A stretch of 64,000 nucleotides of DNA. Source: Chitinophaga sp. E66 (GTDB lineage Bacteria > Bacteroidota > Bacteroidia > Chitinophagales > Chitinophagaceae). The notes under the pieces were generated by a model that searched no databases, was not told where the DNA came from, and worked only from the letters and a program-made list of their open reading frames with translations. Positions within the stretch are counted from its first letter, which is position 1. Each line of letters starts with the position of its first letter. The stretch is taken from positions 5,117,001 to 5,181,000 of the forward strand of contig CP079103.1 in assembly GCA_019285755.1 (NCBI GenBank). Reading direction: 5' to 3'. This document shows positions 18,266 through 29,285 of this stretch, piece after piece. The translations under genes and the position numbers were made by a program.

Positions 18266-20229
18266 TTAGTGACCGATTATTTTTCGCATGATCACGGCTC
18301 CTTCGGCGCCGGCGTAGTTCACGGCGTTGAGGGAGTCGAGCTTGGACTTGCGTTTGATCTCTGCAGAGAACGTATTGGCATCCAGCATTTGTTGGAGGAT
18401 GGGTTTACGTTTGGCAGAAAGGGAATCCGTAAGGTATTTTTCCATAAGAATGCTGGCGATGGGCACCGCATAAGTAGCGCCGAAACCGGCATTTTCTACC
18501 ACAACGGCAATCGCGATCTTAGGATTGTTTTTCGGTGCAAAACCTACAAACAGCGAGTGGTCCTTCAGTTTTACGAGTTTACCGTCTACGACAGCATTAT
18601 TTTCTGCAGTACCGGTTTTACCACAAACTTCGATCCCTTCTATCTGCGCCTTCCGGGCTGTACCGCTGGTCACAACGTCCGCCATGCCATCCACCACGGA
18701 CTGGAATGCTTCGTTGGATATATGCGCCACGGAGTGCTTCTCTTTGTATTTTTTCAGTTTTTCCGAATTATCATTATCAATGCTTTCCACGAAGTGTGAG
18801 GTATGTAGAACCAGCCGCGGTTGGCGATGATACACATAGCGTTCGCCAATTGCATGGGCGTCAGCGTAAGTTGGCCTTGCCCCATACCCACATACATTTC
18901 CGAGCAAGAATTCCAAACTCCGCGGTAAACACGGTTCATACGGGCCGTATCAGGTACAACGCCCGGCGCTTCAGAAGGAATGTCTACTCAATCCGACGGC
19001 CCAGTCCCATGGCATTGAGGTATTCCACCCATTTAGCCTGACCGTTTTTGGTGCCGCCCCATTTTTTATTATCCACTGAAAGCCGGTAAACGTGCATGAA
19101 ATAGCTGTTACAGGAATTCGCAAGTGCTACCCGCATATTGGCAGCGTGACCGGGATTGCTGTGCGTGCAACGGGAGAAACGGCCGCAAAGCCCATACCCC
19201 CATGGCAGGGAAACCCAAACTCAGGACCGATCACGCCTTCGTCCAGGGCAATCAGCCCTGTAATGGGTTTAAAGGTAGATCCCGGCGGATATGCCGATTG
19301 AATGGCGCGGTTAAGCATCGGCTTCACCGTATCTGTGAATAGAATACCAAGGTTTTTGGCGCGATAAGAGCCTGATAACAGGTTCGGGTCGAAAGTAGGG
19401 CCACTCACCATCGCCAGGATTCCGCCGGTCTGAGGGTCGATCGCTACGATGGAACCGATCTTGCCGGCCATCATCTTTTCACCCAGTACCGGAGATCAAT
19501 ATCCAGCGCCAGCCGAAGGTTCTTACCTGCTACGGCCGCCGTGTCAAAGATCCCGCCTTCCAGCGAACCCTGCGGACGGTTCAGGTTGTCTTTCACAAGG
19601 TATTGGATGCCCCGCTGCCCCATGAGAATGTCCTCATAAGTTCGCTCCAGGCCGGTCATGCCGATATAATCACCTTGTTGATATGAACTGTATTTGCCGG
19701 AGGTGTCTCCTAACATACCCGGCGTAATCTCACTGATATACCCCAAAAAGTTAGCCCCCACCCCATAAGGATAGGAACGCACCGGCCTTTGCACGAGCTC
19801 AAAACCGGGCTGGAACAGGTACATGCTTTCCTGCAACTTGCCGTACATCTCGGGCGAGAGCAGGCTGGAGAACACCGATGGGCGCCGTGGACCTTCCCGG
19901 TTACGGGCTACCTGGATGCGGCGCTGAAACTCCTTCATGTCGATCTCCAGGATCTCGCACATATATGCAGTATCGATATTCTTAACGTTGATGGGGGTCA
20001 CCATGAGGTCGTACAGCGCTTCGTTGCGCATCACGGCGCGGCCGTGCCGGTCATACACGATGCCGCGGCTCGGGTAGATCACTTTGCGAAGGTGGGCGTT
20101 GGCATCGGCCAGTTTGGAATATTTGGTTTCCACCACCTGCAGGTAAAACAGTCTCGCCACGATCACCAATACGGTGCCGAGCATGATAAACTGGATGACG
20201 CGCTTCCTGGACTGATTAAAAACGGACAT
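18266..20229 (-). CDS. mrdA: Penicillin-binding protein 2 (frame breaks)
   Basis: Elongation-specific DD-transpeptidase. MSVFNQSRKRVIQFIMLG is a membrane anchor, and YPSRGIVYDRHGRAVMRNEA begins the pedestal domain. The catalytic SxxK is in YPPGSTFKPITGLIALDEG and the KTGT triad is in VCGKTGTAENNAVV. Frame breaks near 19475, 19100, 19000 and 18900 split the reading. It is expected to be anchored in the inner membrane with the enzyme in the periplasm, paired with RodA. The gene is 26 bases from rodA and 32 from mreD. Confidence 0.93.
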
Positions 20230-20261
20230 GGCAGGTTGCTGGATTTATGCTATTAGGTTCC

Positions 20262-20771
20262 CTATTTTCTGCTGAAGAACAACAGTTCGTAAATCAAAAT
20301 CAATAATAAACTGGCTGCTGTAGACAACAAGATCTTCGTCAGGAGGTACAGGGGATCGGAAAAACTGAAAACGGACAAACAAAAATAAGCGATATGATGC
20401 AATGTCACCATGATGGTCACATAAATCGCGAACTGGGAAACGCCCATGGTGGTAACGGAGGGCGTGCGCTGCGGGCCTTCGAAGCCGCCCTGCGGACTTA
20501 GGATGTTGAGCACGAACGGGCGCAGGTAGGCGATGAAGACGCATGCTGCGGCGTGGATGCCCATGGAGTCGGAGAACATGTCGAGCGTAAGGCCCAGGAT
20601 GAGGCCAAGCAACTGAAGGGCCGGACGGGGAACATTGAAGGGCAGCAGCAGGATGAAGAGCATGTACAGGTAAGGGTTCACCAGCTGGTGCACGAGAATG
20701 CGGTCCAGCACCAACACCTGGAACAGGATCAGCAAAATGAACCGGATGATATTTCTTAACAGTATGCTCAT
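20262..20771 (-). CDS. mreD: Rod shape-determining protein MreD
   Basis: Intact 169-residue membrane protein with about five hydrophobic segments (NIIRFILLILFQVLVLDRIL, YLYMLFILLLPF, LLGLILGLTLDMF). It has the MreD pattern of a small, strongly hydrophobic protein between mreC and mrdA. The ATG overlaps the mreC stop (ATGA), so translation is coupled. It is a membrane partner of MreC in the cell-elongation complex. Confidence 0.9.
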   Translation of the reverse strand: MSILLRNIIRFILLILFQVLVLDRILVHQLVNPYLYMLFILLLPFNVPRPALQLLGLILGLTLDMFSDSMGIHAAACVFIAYLRPFVLNILSPQGGFEGPQRTPSVTTMGVSQFAIYVTIMVTLHHIAYFCLSVFSFSDPLYLLTKILLSTAASLLLILIYELLFFSRK

Positions 20772-21666
20772 TTCAACATTTTGCGTGTCGAATCCTCCAG
20801 CCTTTCCTGCTCGTTGCGCAGCAGGTTCTCGATGACGTACACGTATTGCAGGTTGTAAAAATTCGTTGCCAGTTTGAGGCGGATGGTATACGAAGTGCTC
20901 GCTTTCTCGCCCACATAAAAAGTATCGATGTACCCTACGTTAAGGTTTTCGGGAACACGGCTGAGAAGCCGCTGGTCACCACCGTATCTCCTTTATGTAA
21001 TTTGGCACTTTTGGGTACGTCCTTCATAATCACGTATCCCGCGTCGTATCCATCCCAGTAGACCGTTCCGATCTCGCCTGAGTTCTGCAGGCGGGAGCTG
21101 AAGCTGAAGGAAGAGGTGCTGCCGGTGGATTTGGTAAGCATGGTGATCACTGTGGCGTATTTAGGTGATGTGGTACGGACAACACCCACCACACCGTTCG
21201 GACCAATCACACCCATATTCGGGCGGATGCCGTGTTCGGCTCCACGGTTAATAGTAATTAAGTTAGTAGGTAGATTGACGGAATTCTTTACCACTTTTGC
21301 GCTCCGGTAAAGGAACTTGCGCACTTCTGTGCTGAGGAGCTTGCGGGCGGTATCGTTGGTAAACTTCCGGAGGGTATCGAAGCGCACCTGGGAGGTAGTA
21401 TCCCGCTCATCGAAGCTGGTGGCCAGTTGCTGGCGGAGCGCCAGGTTTTCGGCCACGAGGCTGTCATTGGTGGACTTCAGGTGGAAATAATACTGGATGT
21501 CGTTGTAGCGGGTGTACAGTTTGCCGGAGACGCCGTTAGCGGAATTGAGGTAAACGGAACGTTGGAAATTGTTGGTCCGGAACACGAAAATCAAGCAAAT
21601 CACTTCCAGCAGCAAAAACAGAAAGAAGTTGAAGTACCGCCGTAAGAAAATGATCAGATTGCGCAC
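20768..21666 (-). CDS. mreC: Rod shape-determining protein MreC (one frame break)
   Basis: A short cytoplasmic start (MRNLIIFLRRYFN) and one membrane anchor (FFLFLLLEVICLIFVF) precede a coiled coil and the MreC beta domain: ITINRGAEHGIRPNMGVIGP, GVVGVVRTTSPKYATVITM, KGDTVVTSGFSAVFP. One base is missing near 20940. The restored C-terminus reads NVGYIDTFYVGEK and ends in DSTRKMLK. The corrected length is 299 residues. It acts as periplasmic scaffold linking MreB to PBP2/RodA. Confidence 0.92.
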
Positions 21667-21693
21667 TGGATACGAGTCTTAGGAGTCGGATAT

Positions 21694-21724
21694 CATCCCG
21701 GCATGCCTGGGGCAAGCCGGGATG
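21694..21724. other. Inverted repeat between mreB and mreC
   Basis: CATCCCGGC and GCCGGGATG form a perfect 9-bp stem with a 13-base loop. There is no T run in the direction of mreB-mreC transcription, so it looks like an mRNA processing or stability hairpin and not a full terminator. A T-rich stretch follows on the plus strand only. Confidence 0.5.
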
Positions 21725-21732
21725 TGTTTGTT

Positions 21733-22755
21733 TTATTGCATCAGGAAAGGATACTTGCCGATGTGCTTGAGGGCAATACCGGTGCCCCGTACTACTGCGC
21801 GCAGCGGATCGTCTGCCACATGAACGGGCAGTTTGATCTTCTGGCTGAGGCGCTTGTCCAGACCGCGGAGCAGCGCACCGCCACCGGTCAGGTACAGGCC
21901 GCGGCGGTAGATATCAGCTGCCAGCTCGGGCGGGGTGGTCTCCAGCGCTTTCAGGATCGCTTCCTCGATCTTGAAGATCGATTTGTCGAGCGCTTCGGCT
22001 ATTTCCTGGTAAGAAACCATGATTTGTTTGGGAATACCGGTCACAAGGTCACGACCGTTAACAGGTATATCATCCGGCGGATTGTCCAGCTCTTTCAGCG
22101 CAGACCCGATCTGGATCTTGATCTGCTCTGCCGTACGCTCACCGATCAGCAGTGAGTGGTAGCGGCGGAGCGCCTCCATGATGTCGGCGGTGAACTCGTC
22201 GCCGGCGATGCGGATGGACTGGTCGCACACGATACCTGCCAGGGCGATCACGGAGATACCCGTGGTACCGCCTCCGATGTCGATGATCATGTTACCCACC
22301 GGCTCTTCCACGTCTATACCGATACCGAGGGCAGCAGCCATCGGTTCATGAATGAGATACACTTCCTTGGCGCCCGCCTGTTCGGCAGAGTCGCGAACCG
22401 CACGTTTTTCCACCTCCGTGATGCTGGACGGGATGCAGATCACCATTTTCCAGCTGGGGGCGAACAACGGCTTCTTGGGATAAACCATCTTGATCAGCTC
22501 GCGGAGCATCCCCTCGGCCGCATTGAAGTCCGCGATCACACCGTCCTTCAGCGGACGGATCGTACGCAGGTACTCGTGCGTTTTTTCGTGCATCATCATT
22601 GCTTTCTTACCTACGGCAACGATCTTGCCACTGGCCCTCTCGATGGCCACGATGGAAGGTTCGTCCACCACCACCTGATCGTTATGTATGATCAGCGTAT
22701 TGGCGGTACCGAGGTCTATTGCAATCTCCTGAGTTAAAAAGTTAAAGAAGCCCAT
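21733..22755 (-). CDS. mreB: Actin-like cell-shape protein MreB
   Basis: Intact 340-residue protein. Nucleotide-binding motifs are AIDLGTANTLI (phosphate 1), IDIGGGTTGISVIAL (phosphate 2) and LTGGGALLRGLDKRL (adenosine motif). It forms membrane-bound filaments that orient wall synthesis. It is the first gene of the cluster mreB-mreC-mreD-mrdA-rodA, all on the minus strand, and has its own -7 promoter just upstream. Confidence 0.97.
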   Translation of the reverse strand: MGFFNFLTQEIAIDLGTANTLIIHNDQVVVDEPSIVAIERASGKIVAVGKKAMMMHEKTHEYLRTIRPLKDGVIADFNAAEGMLRELIKMVYPKKPLFAPSWKMVICIPSSITEVEKRAVRDSAEQAGAKEVYLIHEPMAAALGIGIDVEEPVGNMIIDIGGGTTGISVIALAGIVCDQSIRIAGDEFTADIMEALRRYHSLLIGERTAEQIKIQIGSALKELDNPPDDIPVNGRDLVTGIPKQIMVSYQEIAEALDKSIFKIEEAILKALETTPPELAADIYRRGLYLTGGGALLRGLDKRLSQKIKLPVHVADDPLRAVVRGTGIALKHIGKYPFLMQ

Positions 22756-22768
22756 TGTTTGATACGGT

Positions 22769-22776
22769 CAAAAATA
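22769..22776 (-). promoter_or_regulatory. -7 element of mreB
   Basis: TATTTTTG on the minus strand, an exact TAnnTTTG match 13 bases before the mreB ATG. No phased TTA units lie upstream, so it serves as a negative comparison for the Pho sites. Confidence 0.55.
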
Positions 22777-22907
22777 TTTGAATGCAAAAATGAATAATTC
22801 TAACGAATATACGATGCAATTATTGGATTATTCAAGAGTTTAGCCGGAAATAAATAAAAGAAATGCTATATGCATATTTTAACTATCCGTGAACTCTGTA
22901 CGACGAA

Positions 22908-24183
22908 TTACTTATTGAAATTCATACCCAATGTCGCGACGATAATACTTGCCCCGAATGAAATGCTCTCGGCAGTCTCCCTGGAATGCGCCAATGCCTG
23001 CTGCAAATCGCTTGCCAAAGATGTGATCGCAAGTACGCGGCCGCCGTTGGTCAGCGTCTTTCCACCGTCGGCTTTCGTGCCTGCGTGGAAAACGATCTGA
23101 TCGGCCGTGGGCGCGGGAATGCCGGTAATTTCCTTGCCTTTCTCATACGCCTCGGGATACCCTCCGCTCACGAGCATCATGGTAGCCGCGGCACGGGGGT
23201 CTTCAGAAACGGTTATTTTATCGAGCGATTGCTCCTTCACGGCGGTAAACAGCTCCAGCAGATCGTTCTGCAGGCGCGGCATCACCACTTCCGTCTCGGG
23301 GTCGCCCATGCGGCAGTTGTATTCGATAACGAAGGGTTCCCCTTCCACATTGATCAGGCCAAAGAAGATGAAGCCATTGTAGATGATGCCCTCGGCGGCC
23401 AGTCCGGCCACGGTAGGCCGTACAACACGGTCTTCCACCTTCTTCATAAACTCGCTGTTGGCGAAAGGAACGGGAGAGATAGCCCCATGCCGCCGGTATT
23501 CAGGCCGGTGTCGCCTTCCCCGATGCGCTTGTAGTCTTTGGCAGATGGCAGCAATACGTAATTCTTACCGTCGCTCAGCGCAAAAACGCTCATCTCGATA
23601 CCGGTCAGGAACTGCTCCACCACCACTTTCTTACTGGCTTCGCCGAACTTCGCGGATTTGATCATCTCCGTATATTCCGCGATGGCTTCCTCATGCAGGA
23701 GGAGATCACCACCCCTTGCCCAGTGCCAGGCCGTCTGCTTTCAGTACGATGGGAGGCTATGCCCAGAGATATAGGCCAGGCCTTCTTCGAAGTTGGCTTC
23801 GCTGAATTCGCGGTAACCAGCGGTGGGGATATTATGCCGGAGCATAAACTCCTTAGCGAAGGCCTTGCTGCCCTCCAGGCGGGCGCCTGATTGGGAGGGG
23901 CCGATCACCGGGATATGGCGTAGTGCCGGATCGGCGGCGAAGAAATCGTAAATCCCCAGTACCAGGGGCTCTTCGGAGCCCGGCAGGAGCAGATCGATCT
24001 TTTATCGATACAGAAGGCTTTGATGCCTTCGAAATCAGAGACGGAAAGGTTGACGTTCTCGCCATAGGCGGGCGTTCCCGCATTGCCTGGAGCAATGTAA
24101 AGCTTTGTGCATGCAGGACTTTTAGCCATTTTCCAGGCCAGGGCATGCTCCCGGCCACCGCTACCTAACAGTAAAATGTTCAT
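22908..24183 (-). CDS. purD: Phosphoribosylamine-glycine ligase (frame breaks)
   Basis: ATP-grasp enzyme of purine synthesis that joins glycine to phosphoribosylamine. ATG at 24183 gives MNILLLGSGGREHALAWKMA, the PurD N-terminal signature. Frame breaks near 24000, 23750, 23690 and 23470 split it, but the parts follow one another: NTGGMG around 23490, FINVEGEPFVIEYNCRMGDP with the metal-binding acidic residues, and a C-terminus with ADQIVFHAGTKADGG. The corrected length is about 425 residues, as expected. It stands alone, without other pur genes nearby. Confidence 0.92.
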
Positions 24184-24363
24184 AATGGATTGAGACGTAA
24201 TATATGAGGAGATTCCCGGTTGGAGGCGTTTCACCGCGCGCGCGGAAATTTTTGCAAAGTAAGGTCAAAAAAACCGGTTTTTGGACGCGATAGTCTGAAT
24301 TTCTTTATATTGCCTGATTAATTGAACTGTAACTGTATATTTTTTATTCAAAACTAACCATTT

Positions 24364-26105
24364 ATGAATCCATCAGCTGTTGCGCTGGAGTCGGAATCCC
24401 TGTCAAAGAAGGGCCATCCGAAGGGACTCGGTGTGTTGTTCACCACCGAGATGTGGGAACGATTTAACTTCTATGGAATGCGGGCACTGCTCTCGCTATT
24501 CCTCGTAAATGCACTGGCTTTCTCCGATGCGGACGCATCAATTATTTATGGCGGTTTCCTGGGCCTGAGCTACCTGACTCCCATGCTCGGCGGTTATATT
24601 TCCGACCGGTTCCTGGGCAACCGTAACTGTATCCTGCTCGGCGGCTTCATTATGTCCATTGGCCAGATATTGCTGTTCTTCAGCGGCTGGTTGTATGAAG
24701 GCAGCGTAGACACCGCCCGCCTTGTGATGTGGCTGGCTTTGTTCGTTATCATCATCGGCAACGGCTTCTTCAAGCCCAACATTTCCTCCATGGTAGGCCA
24801 GCTCTACCCTAAAGGAGACAACCGGTTGGATTCCGCGTTCACCATATTCTACATGGGCATCAACGTGGGGCGCTCCTCGGCATGTCTATTTGCCCCTTCC
24901 TGGGCGACAAGACCAACGAAGCCGGCCAACAGATTTCCACCGCCTTCAAATGGGGCTTCCTCGCCGCCGGCGGCGCCATGTTATTGGGCACCATCGTCTT
25001 CTACTACATGAAAGACAAATATGTGGTGACACCCGATGGCAAGCCGGTTGGAGCAAAACCCAAATTCGGCGCTACAGACGCGTTAAAGCATGGCGAATCC
25101 GAAAAAGCCAACTTCACTACCAAAGCGATTATTTCGGTGGGTATCTTGATGTTGGTGCTTTTCTTCGGCATTCACTTCCTTTCGCTCGATGGCAACCTCC
25201 TGCCAGACCAAGCCCAAAACCCCATCAAGGTTTGGGTATACCCTTTCATTTATGCAGCCGGTATCAGCCTTGCAGTATTGATCCTGACAGATAAATCCAT
25301 CACGGCAATTGAGCGCGACCGCATCCTTGTACTGTATGCCGTTGCGTTTTTCGTGATCTTTTTCTGGGCGTGCTTCGAACAAGCGGGATCGTCCCTGACT
25401 TTCATCGCCAGCTATCAGACCGACCGAAACCTATTTGGACTCGAGCTTCCCGCAAGCTTTATTCAGAACGCCAACTCCCTGTTCATCATTATTTTTGCAT
25501 TCCCCATGAGCTTCCTCTGGGTTTGGATGCAGAAACGCAACATGGAGCCTATCTCCCCTGTTAAACAGGCAATGGGCCTCGCACTCCTGGCCTTGGGCTC
25601 CCTCATCATCGGCCTATCCGTAAAGGGCCTGGGGCAAGCAGAGAAACTGGGCGTGATCTGGCTCATTGTCATGTATTTCTTCCATACTATCGGCGAATTG
25701 TGTCTTTCTCCCATCGGCCTGTCGCTGGTGGCAAAACTGGCACCGCTCCGGTTCTCCAGCCTACTAATGGGCGTTTGGTTTATCGGTAATGCCTCCGGAT
25801 ACGCATTGGCAGGCACCCTCGGCACCCTTTTGCCTCCTACCGGCAATAAGTTCAAAGATGCCCAGGAAAAGGTTGGTCTGGACCTGCAAGCTGTGCTGGA
25901 TAAAACCATTACGCCTTCTGTGGAACAGCTGGCCCAACTGAAAGCCAATAATATTCCCACACATTATCCGCAGTTCCTTGGCTTCACCATCCATAACCTC
26001 TACGAGTTCTTCATGGTGATGGTGATCTTGCCTGGTGCTGCCGCGTTGCTCCTTTTCATGATCTCCGGTATCCTGAAAAAGGCATGCACGGCGTTCGTTA
26101 ATTAA
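24364..26105 (+). CDS. Proton-dependent oligopeptide transporter, POT/PTR2 family (frame break)
   Basis: MFS-type peptide symporter. GLGVLFTTEMWERFNFYGMR carries the ExxERFxYY-like signature of POT carriers in the first helix. GGYISDRFLGNRNCILLGG and IIIGNGFFKPNISSMVGQLY are the other family blocks. One break near 24880 splits the reading; the part after it begins GMSICPFLGDKTNEAGQQIS. The C-terminal half has many membrane helices (FWACFEQAGSSLTFIASYQT, YFFHTIGELCLSPIGLSLV). It imports di- and tripeptides with protons. A strong terminator follows. Confidence 0.9.
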
Positions 26106-26133
26106 TTATTGCCATTGGGCATTGTATACCTTT

Positions 26134-26170
26134 AAAGGGGCTGTCTCAAAAGAATGAGACAGCCCCTTTT
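26134..26170 (+). terminator. Rho-independent terminator after the peptide transporter
   Basis: AAAGGGGCTGTCTCA and its complement form a long stem with a six-base loop, followed by TTTTGCTG. Confidence 0.92.
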
Positions 26171-26238
26171 GCTGTAAAACCCAATATTCAGCTCGTTTGT
26201 GACCCAACACCCTACTTACGCCCGCTAATTGCCTTATA

Positions 26239-26365
26239 GTCACCTTCTAAACTGCCTTTTGTCGCCTTCTTATCTTATATATATCCTACCTATATCCCAC
26301 CTATGTCCTACCTATGTCCTACCTATATCCTACCCCTATAAGAGGTAGAACATAGGTAGGATATA
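26239..26365 (+). repeat. 11-bp phased tandem array with fold-back arm, related to the array at 10747
   Basis: Nine units in unbroken 11-bp phase from 26239 to 26337. The last five read atcctacctat, atcccacctat, gtcctacctat, gtcctacctat, atcctacccct. In another phase the unit is TRTCCTACCTA, one or two bases from the TGTCCTATCTA unit at 10791. An inverted copy at 26344-26365 pairs with the last two units with a few mismatches. A second, outer pair (TTGTCGCCTTCTT at 26259 and its complement at 26407; CTGCCTT at 26252 and its complement at 26431) encloses the whole. The region between the terminator and the OPT gene contains nothing else that I see. Confidence 0.85.
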
Positions 26366-26548
26366 CCCGGAATATACGTAAGTCAAATATATGACAACCG
26401 TTACGCAAGAAGGCGACAAGCAGGAGACTAAAGGCAGTCTGGAAAGGTATTAAACCGAAACAAAAGCAATGCTCCAGCCCGTCAGATTACTTTTGAGACC
26501 GCCCGTTTTTACTTATATTTAGGCCAAAACTGATATATCTAACTGCTT

Positions 26549-28619
26549 ATGTCGTCGAAATTTAAACCTTTCGTTGCCCCGAAATTAAAATGAAGGAGTT
26601 GACGCTCAAGTCGATCCTGCTCGGGTGCCTGGCCGGTGTCATCTTCGGCGCCGCAACCGTTTACCTGGCGCTCAAAGCCGGCCTGACGGTTTCGGCATCC
26701 ATCCCTATCGCGGTGATTGCCATTACGTTAGGCAGGAAATTCTTTAAAACTACCATCCTCGAGAACAACATTATCCAGACCACTGGCTCCGCCGGCGAAT
26801 CCATCGCAGCGGGCGTGGTGTTCACCTTGCCGGGGTTCCTGTTCTTATCGGCCAATGAAGCCGGCATCAGTAGCGGCGAGAAGTATTTCGATTACATGAC
26901 CATCCTGGTACTGGCCATTTTCGGCGGGCTGCTGGGAACTTTAATGATGATCCCGCTCCGAAGATCGCTGATCGTAAAGGAGCATGAAACGCTCCCTTAC
27001 CCGGAAGGTACCGCCTGCGCATCTGTACTAAAGGCAGGGGAAAAGGGAGGTAACTTTGCCAGAACCGCCTTTATCGGACTAGGCGTTGCTTTGCTCTATG
27101 CCATGTTACAGAAAGTACTGCATGTGATCGCGGAAACGCCGGCTTACATGACAAAACAGGCGAATAAGATCTTCCCTTCAGCCAAACTATCCGGCGAGAT
27201 TACGCCTGAATACCTCGGCGTAGGGTATATCATCGGCCCCCGCATCGCGGGCGTACTAGTGGCAGGCGGCGTATTGGCATGGTTGTGCCTCATCCCTTTG
27301 CTGGCCTCCCTCATCCCCGGAGATATCGTTGCCTCCCAGCTCGTAAAACTCGGCATGCTGGCCAACCTCGATACACCCGGTGGCCCTGGAAGCTGGAACC
27401 CATCGGCACATTCGTTCGACGATTGGTCATCTGCCATATACCAGGCTTACGTAAAACAGATCGGCGCGGGCGCGGTAGCCGCTGGCGGCTTTATCACCCT
27501 GCTGAAAACCATCCCTACTATCATTTCCTCTTTCAAAGACAGCATTGGCTCCCTGAAAGAGAAAGGGGAAACGGGAGAAGGCGCAGTGCCCCGTACAGAA
27601 AAAGATCTCTCTTTTAAATATGTTATCATCGGCAGCGTGGTCCTGATCCTCCTGATGGCGCTCTTACCCATGCTACCCGGCGAATCCATCTTTAATAAAT
27701 TGCTGGTAGGGCTGCTCGTGGTGATATTCGGCGCTTTCTTCGTGACGGTAAGCTCCCGAATTGTAGGACTTATCGGTAGCTCCAACAACCCTATCTCCGG
27801 CATGACCATCGCCACCATCATGGGAACCTGTCTGATCTTCATCGCTGTGGGCTGGACAGGCAAGATATACGAGCCTATGGCCCTGGTCGTAGGTGGCATG
27901 ATCTGCATCGCGGCGGCTAATGCCGGCGCCACATCCCAGGATCTCAAAACCGGCTATATCGTAGGCGCCACACCGCGCAATCAACAAATTGCGCTCTTTG
28001 TCGGAGCCATCGTGTCGTCGCTGGTCATTGGCTGGACCGTTCACTATCTCGACACTCCGACCAGTGAAATGACTAAACAAGGTATCACCCATGCGATCGG
28101 CTCCCCTACCTACGCCGCTCCCCAGGCTACGCTTATGGCCACCCTTATCAAAGGTATTCTTGGCGGCAACCTCGACTGGCAGTTCGTACTGGTAGGTGTT
28201 TTCATTGCGATCACCGTAGAACTCTGCGGCGTGAAATCGCTCTCCTTCGCCGTAGGCGCTACCTCCCCCTCTCCACAACCCTCCCGATCTTCATTGGCGG
28301 CGCCATCCGTGGACTGGTAGACTGGAAACAGAAGCGCTCCGGCATTCAGCTTTCCGCTGAAGAAGAGGAACTCGGCAAAGGCAACCTCTTTGCTACCGGC
28401 CTCGTTGCCGGAGGGGCGGTAGCAGGCGTAATCGTGGCGATTCTGTCAGTAAATGAAGACGTCTCCGGATTCCTCGCTAAAATAAGCGCCCACGCCGGCC
28501 TTGAAAGAGCCCTTGGCGCCGGTGGATACCAGCTGCTGGGCGTACTGTTCTTCGCTGCTATGGGGTACATGCTGTACCGCATCGGCCGTCAGAAACAAGT
28601 CTCTATTGATAAACTCTGA
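26549..28619 (+). CDS. OPT family oligopeptide transporter (two frame breaks)
   Basis: A large membrane carrier of about 690 residues. ATG at 26549 gives MSSKFKPFVAPKLK; one A must be added near 26586 to join MKELTLKSILLGCLAGVIFG. Family features include SIPIAVIAITLGRKFF, NNIIQTTGSAGESIAAGVVF (the conserved NxxQxxxSAGE-type block), and LPYPEGTACASVLKAGEKGG. A second break near 28270 is followed by the last helices. OPT proteins import oligopeptides or metal chelates; the substrate is not evident. A lipoprotein gene follows after 16 bases. Confidence 0.88.
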
Positions 28620-28635
28620 TAAACACCCGACTCCT

Positions 28636-29163
28636 ATGCCACAAACCATCACTAAAATAGCCCTGCTGGCCGCACTGATTTTCAGCGCCGGCTGCAGCAG
28701 CGACGATAAAGCCGAACCCAACCGCCGGTTCATCTCCTTCCAGATGGACGGAAAAGTGATGCTGTCCGAACAAAAGAATATGGTCAGCAATCAACTCGGC
28801 AATACCAGCGACACCGATCCCATCAACGATAATGCCTCCATGCTTATCCAGGGATATACCGCGGGAAAAGACGCGATCAACATCCATATCATGGGCAACG
28901 GCCCGGCCATCACGCCCGGCGTTTATACCAATAACCAGCCCGGCAATGCATTCACCATGGAGAAATTCGTGTCTATGGATCTCCTGCTGGCCGATGAAAC
29001 CACCGGCTCCTTCAGCGTTACCATCCACCAGGTGAAAGACGACGTGGTGATCGGCGAGTTCATGGGAACGGCCGTGTCGCAGGATCAGGGAACGATCCAT
29101 GTCATCAGCCGGGGATATTTCAAATTGAAGTACCAGACAACAGTTGCTCCGGCTATACCGTAG
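28636..29163 (+). CDS. Lipoprotein of unknown function
   Basis: ATG at 28636 gives MPQTITKIALLAALIFSAGC, a lipoprotein signal with Cys20 followed by SSDDKAEPN. The mature part is about 155 residues of predicted beta strands (RFISFQMDGKVMLSEQKN, ITPGVYTNNQPGNAF, GSFSVTIHQVKDDVVIGEFM). That pattern resembles small extracellular beta-sandwich lipoproteins of Bacteroidota. No catalytic residues are recognised. It probably shares the transcript of the OPT transporter, and a terminator follows. Confidence 0.7.
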   Translation: MPQTITKIALLAALIFSAGCSSDDKAEPNRRFISFQMDGKVMLSEQKNMVSNQLGNTSDTDPINDNASMLIQGYTAGKDAINIHIMGNGPAITPGVYTNNQPGNAFTMEKFVSMDLLLADETTGSFSVTIHQVKDDVVIGEFMGTAVSQDQGTIHVISRGYFKLKYQTTVAPAIP

Positions 29164-29179
29164 CCATACATCGTCTCAT

Positions 29180-29213
29180 AAAAATCCCCCTCAGCCTGGC
29201 CGAGGGGATTTTC
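29180..29213 (+). terminator. Terminator after the lipoprotein gene
   Basis: AAAATCCCCCTC pairs with GAGGGGATTTT with one bulged base, followed by CTTTAATG. Confidence 0.75.
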
Positions 29214-29237
29214 TTTAATGACGGTATGCAAAATAAT

Positions 29238-29257
29238 CCCCGCCGGTACCGGCGGGG
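29238..29257 (-). terminator. Terminator of the fucose gene cluster
   Basis: CCCCGCCGGTACCGGCGGGG is a perfect 20-bp palindrome. On the minus strand it is followed by ATTATTTTG. It lies 28 bases after the stop of the mutarotase gene, the last gene of the cluster. Confidence 0.7.
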
Positions 29258-29285
29258 GCGTGCATGGAAAATTCCACTTAATACG

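Noticed and set aside
21694..21724. Full terminator separating mreB from mreC
   Set aside because: A good stem, but no T run follows in the direction of transcription, and the downstream genes have no promoter that I can see.
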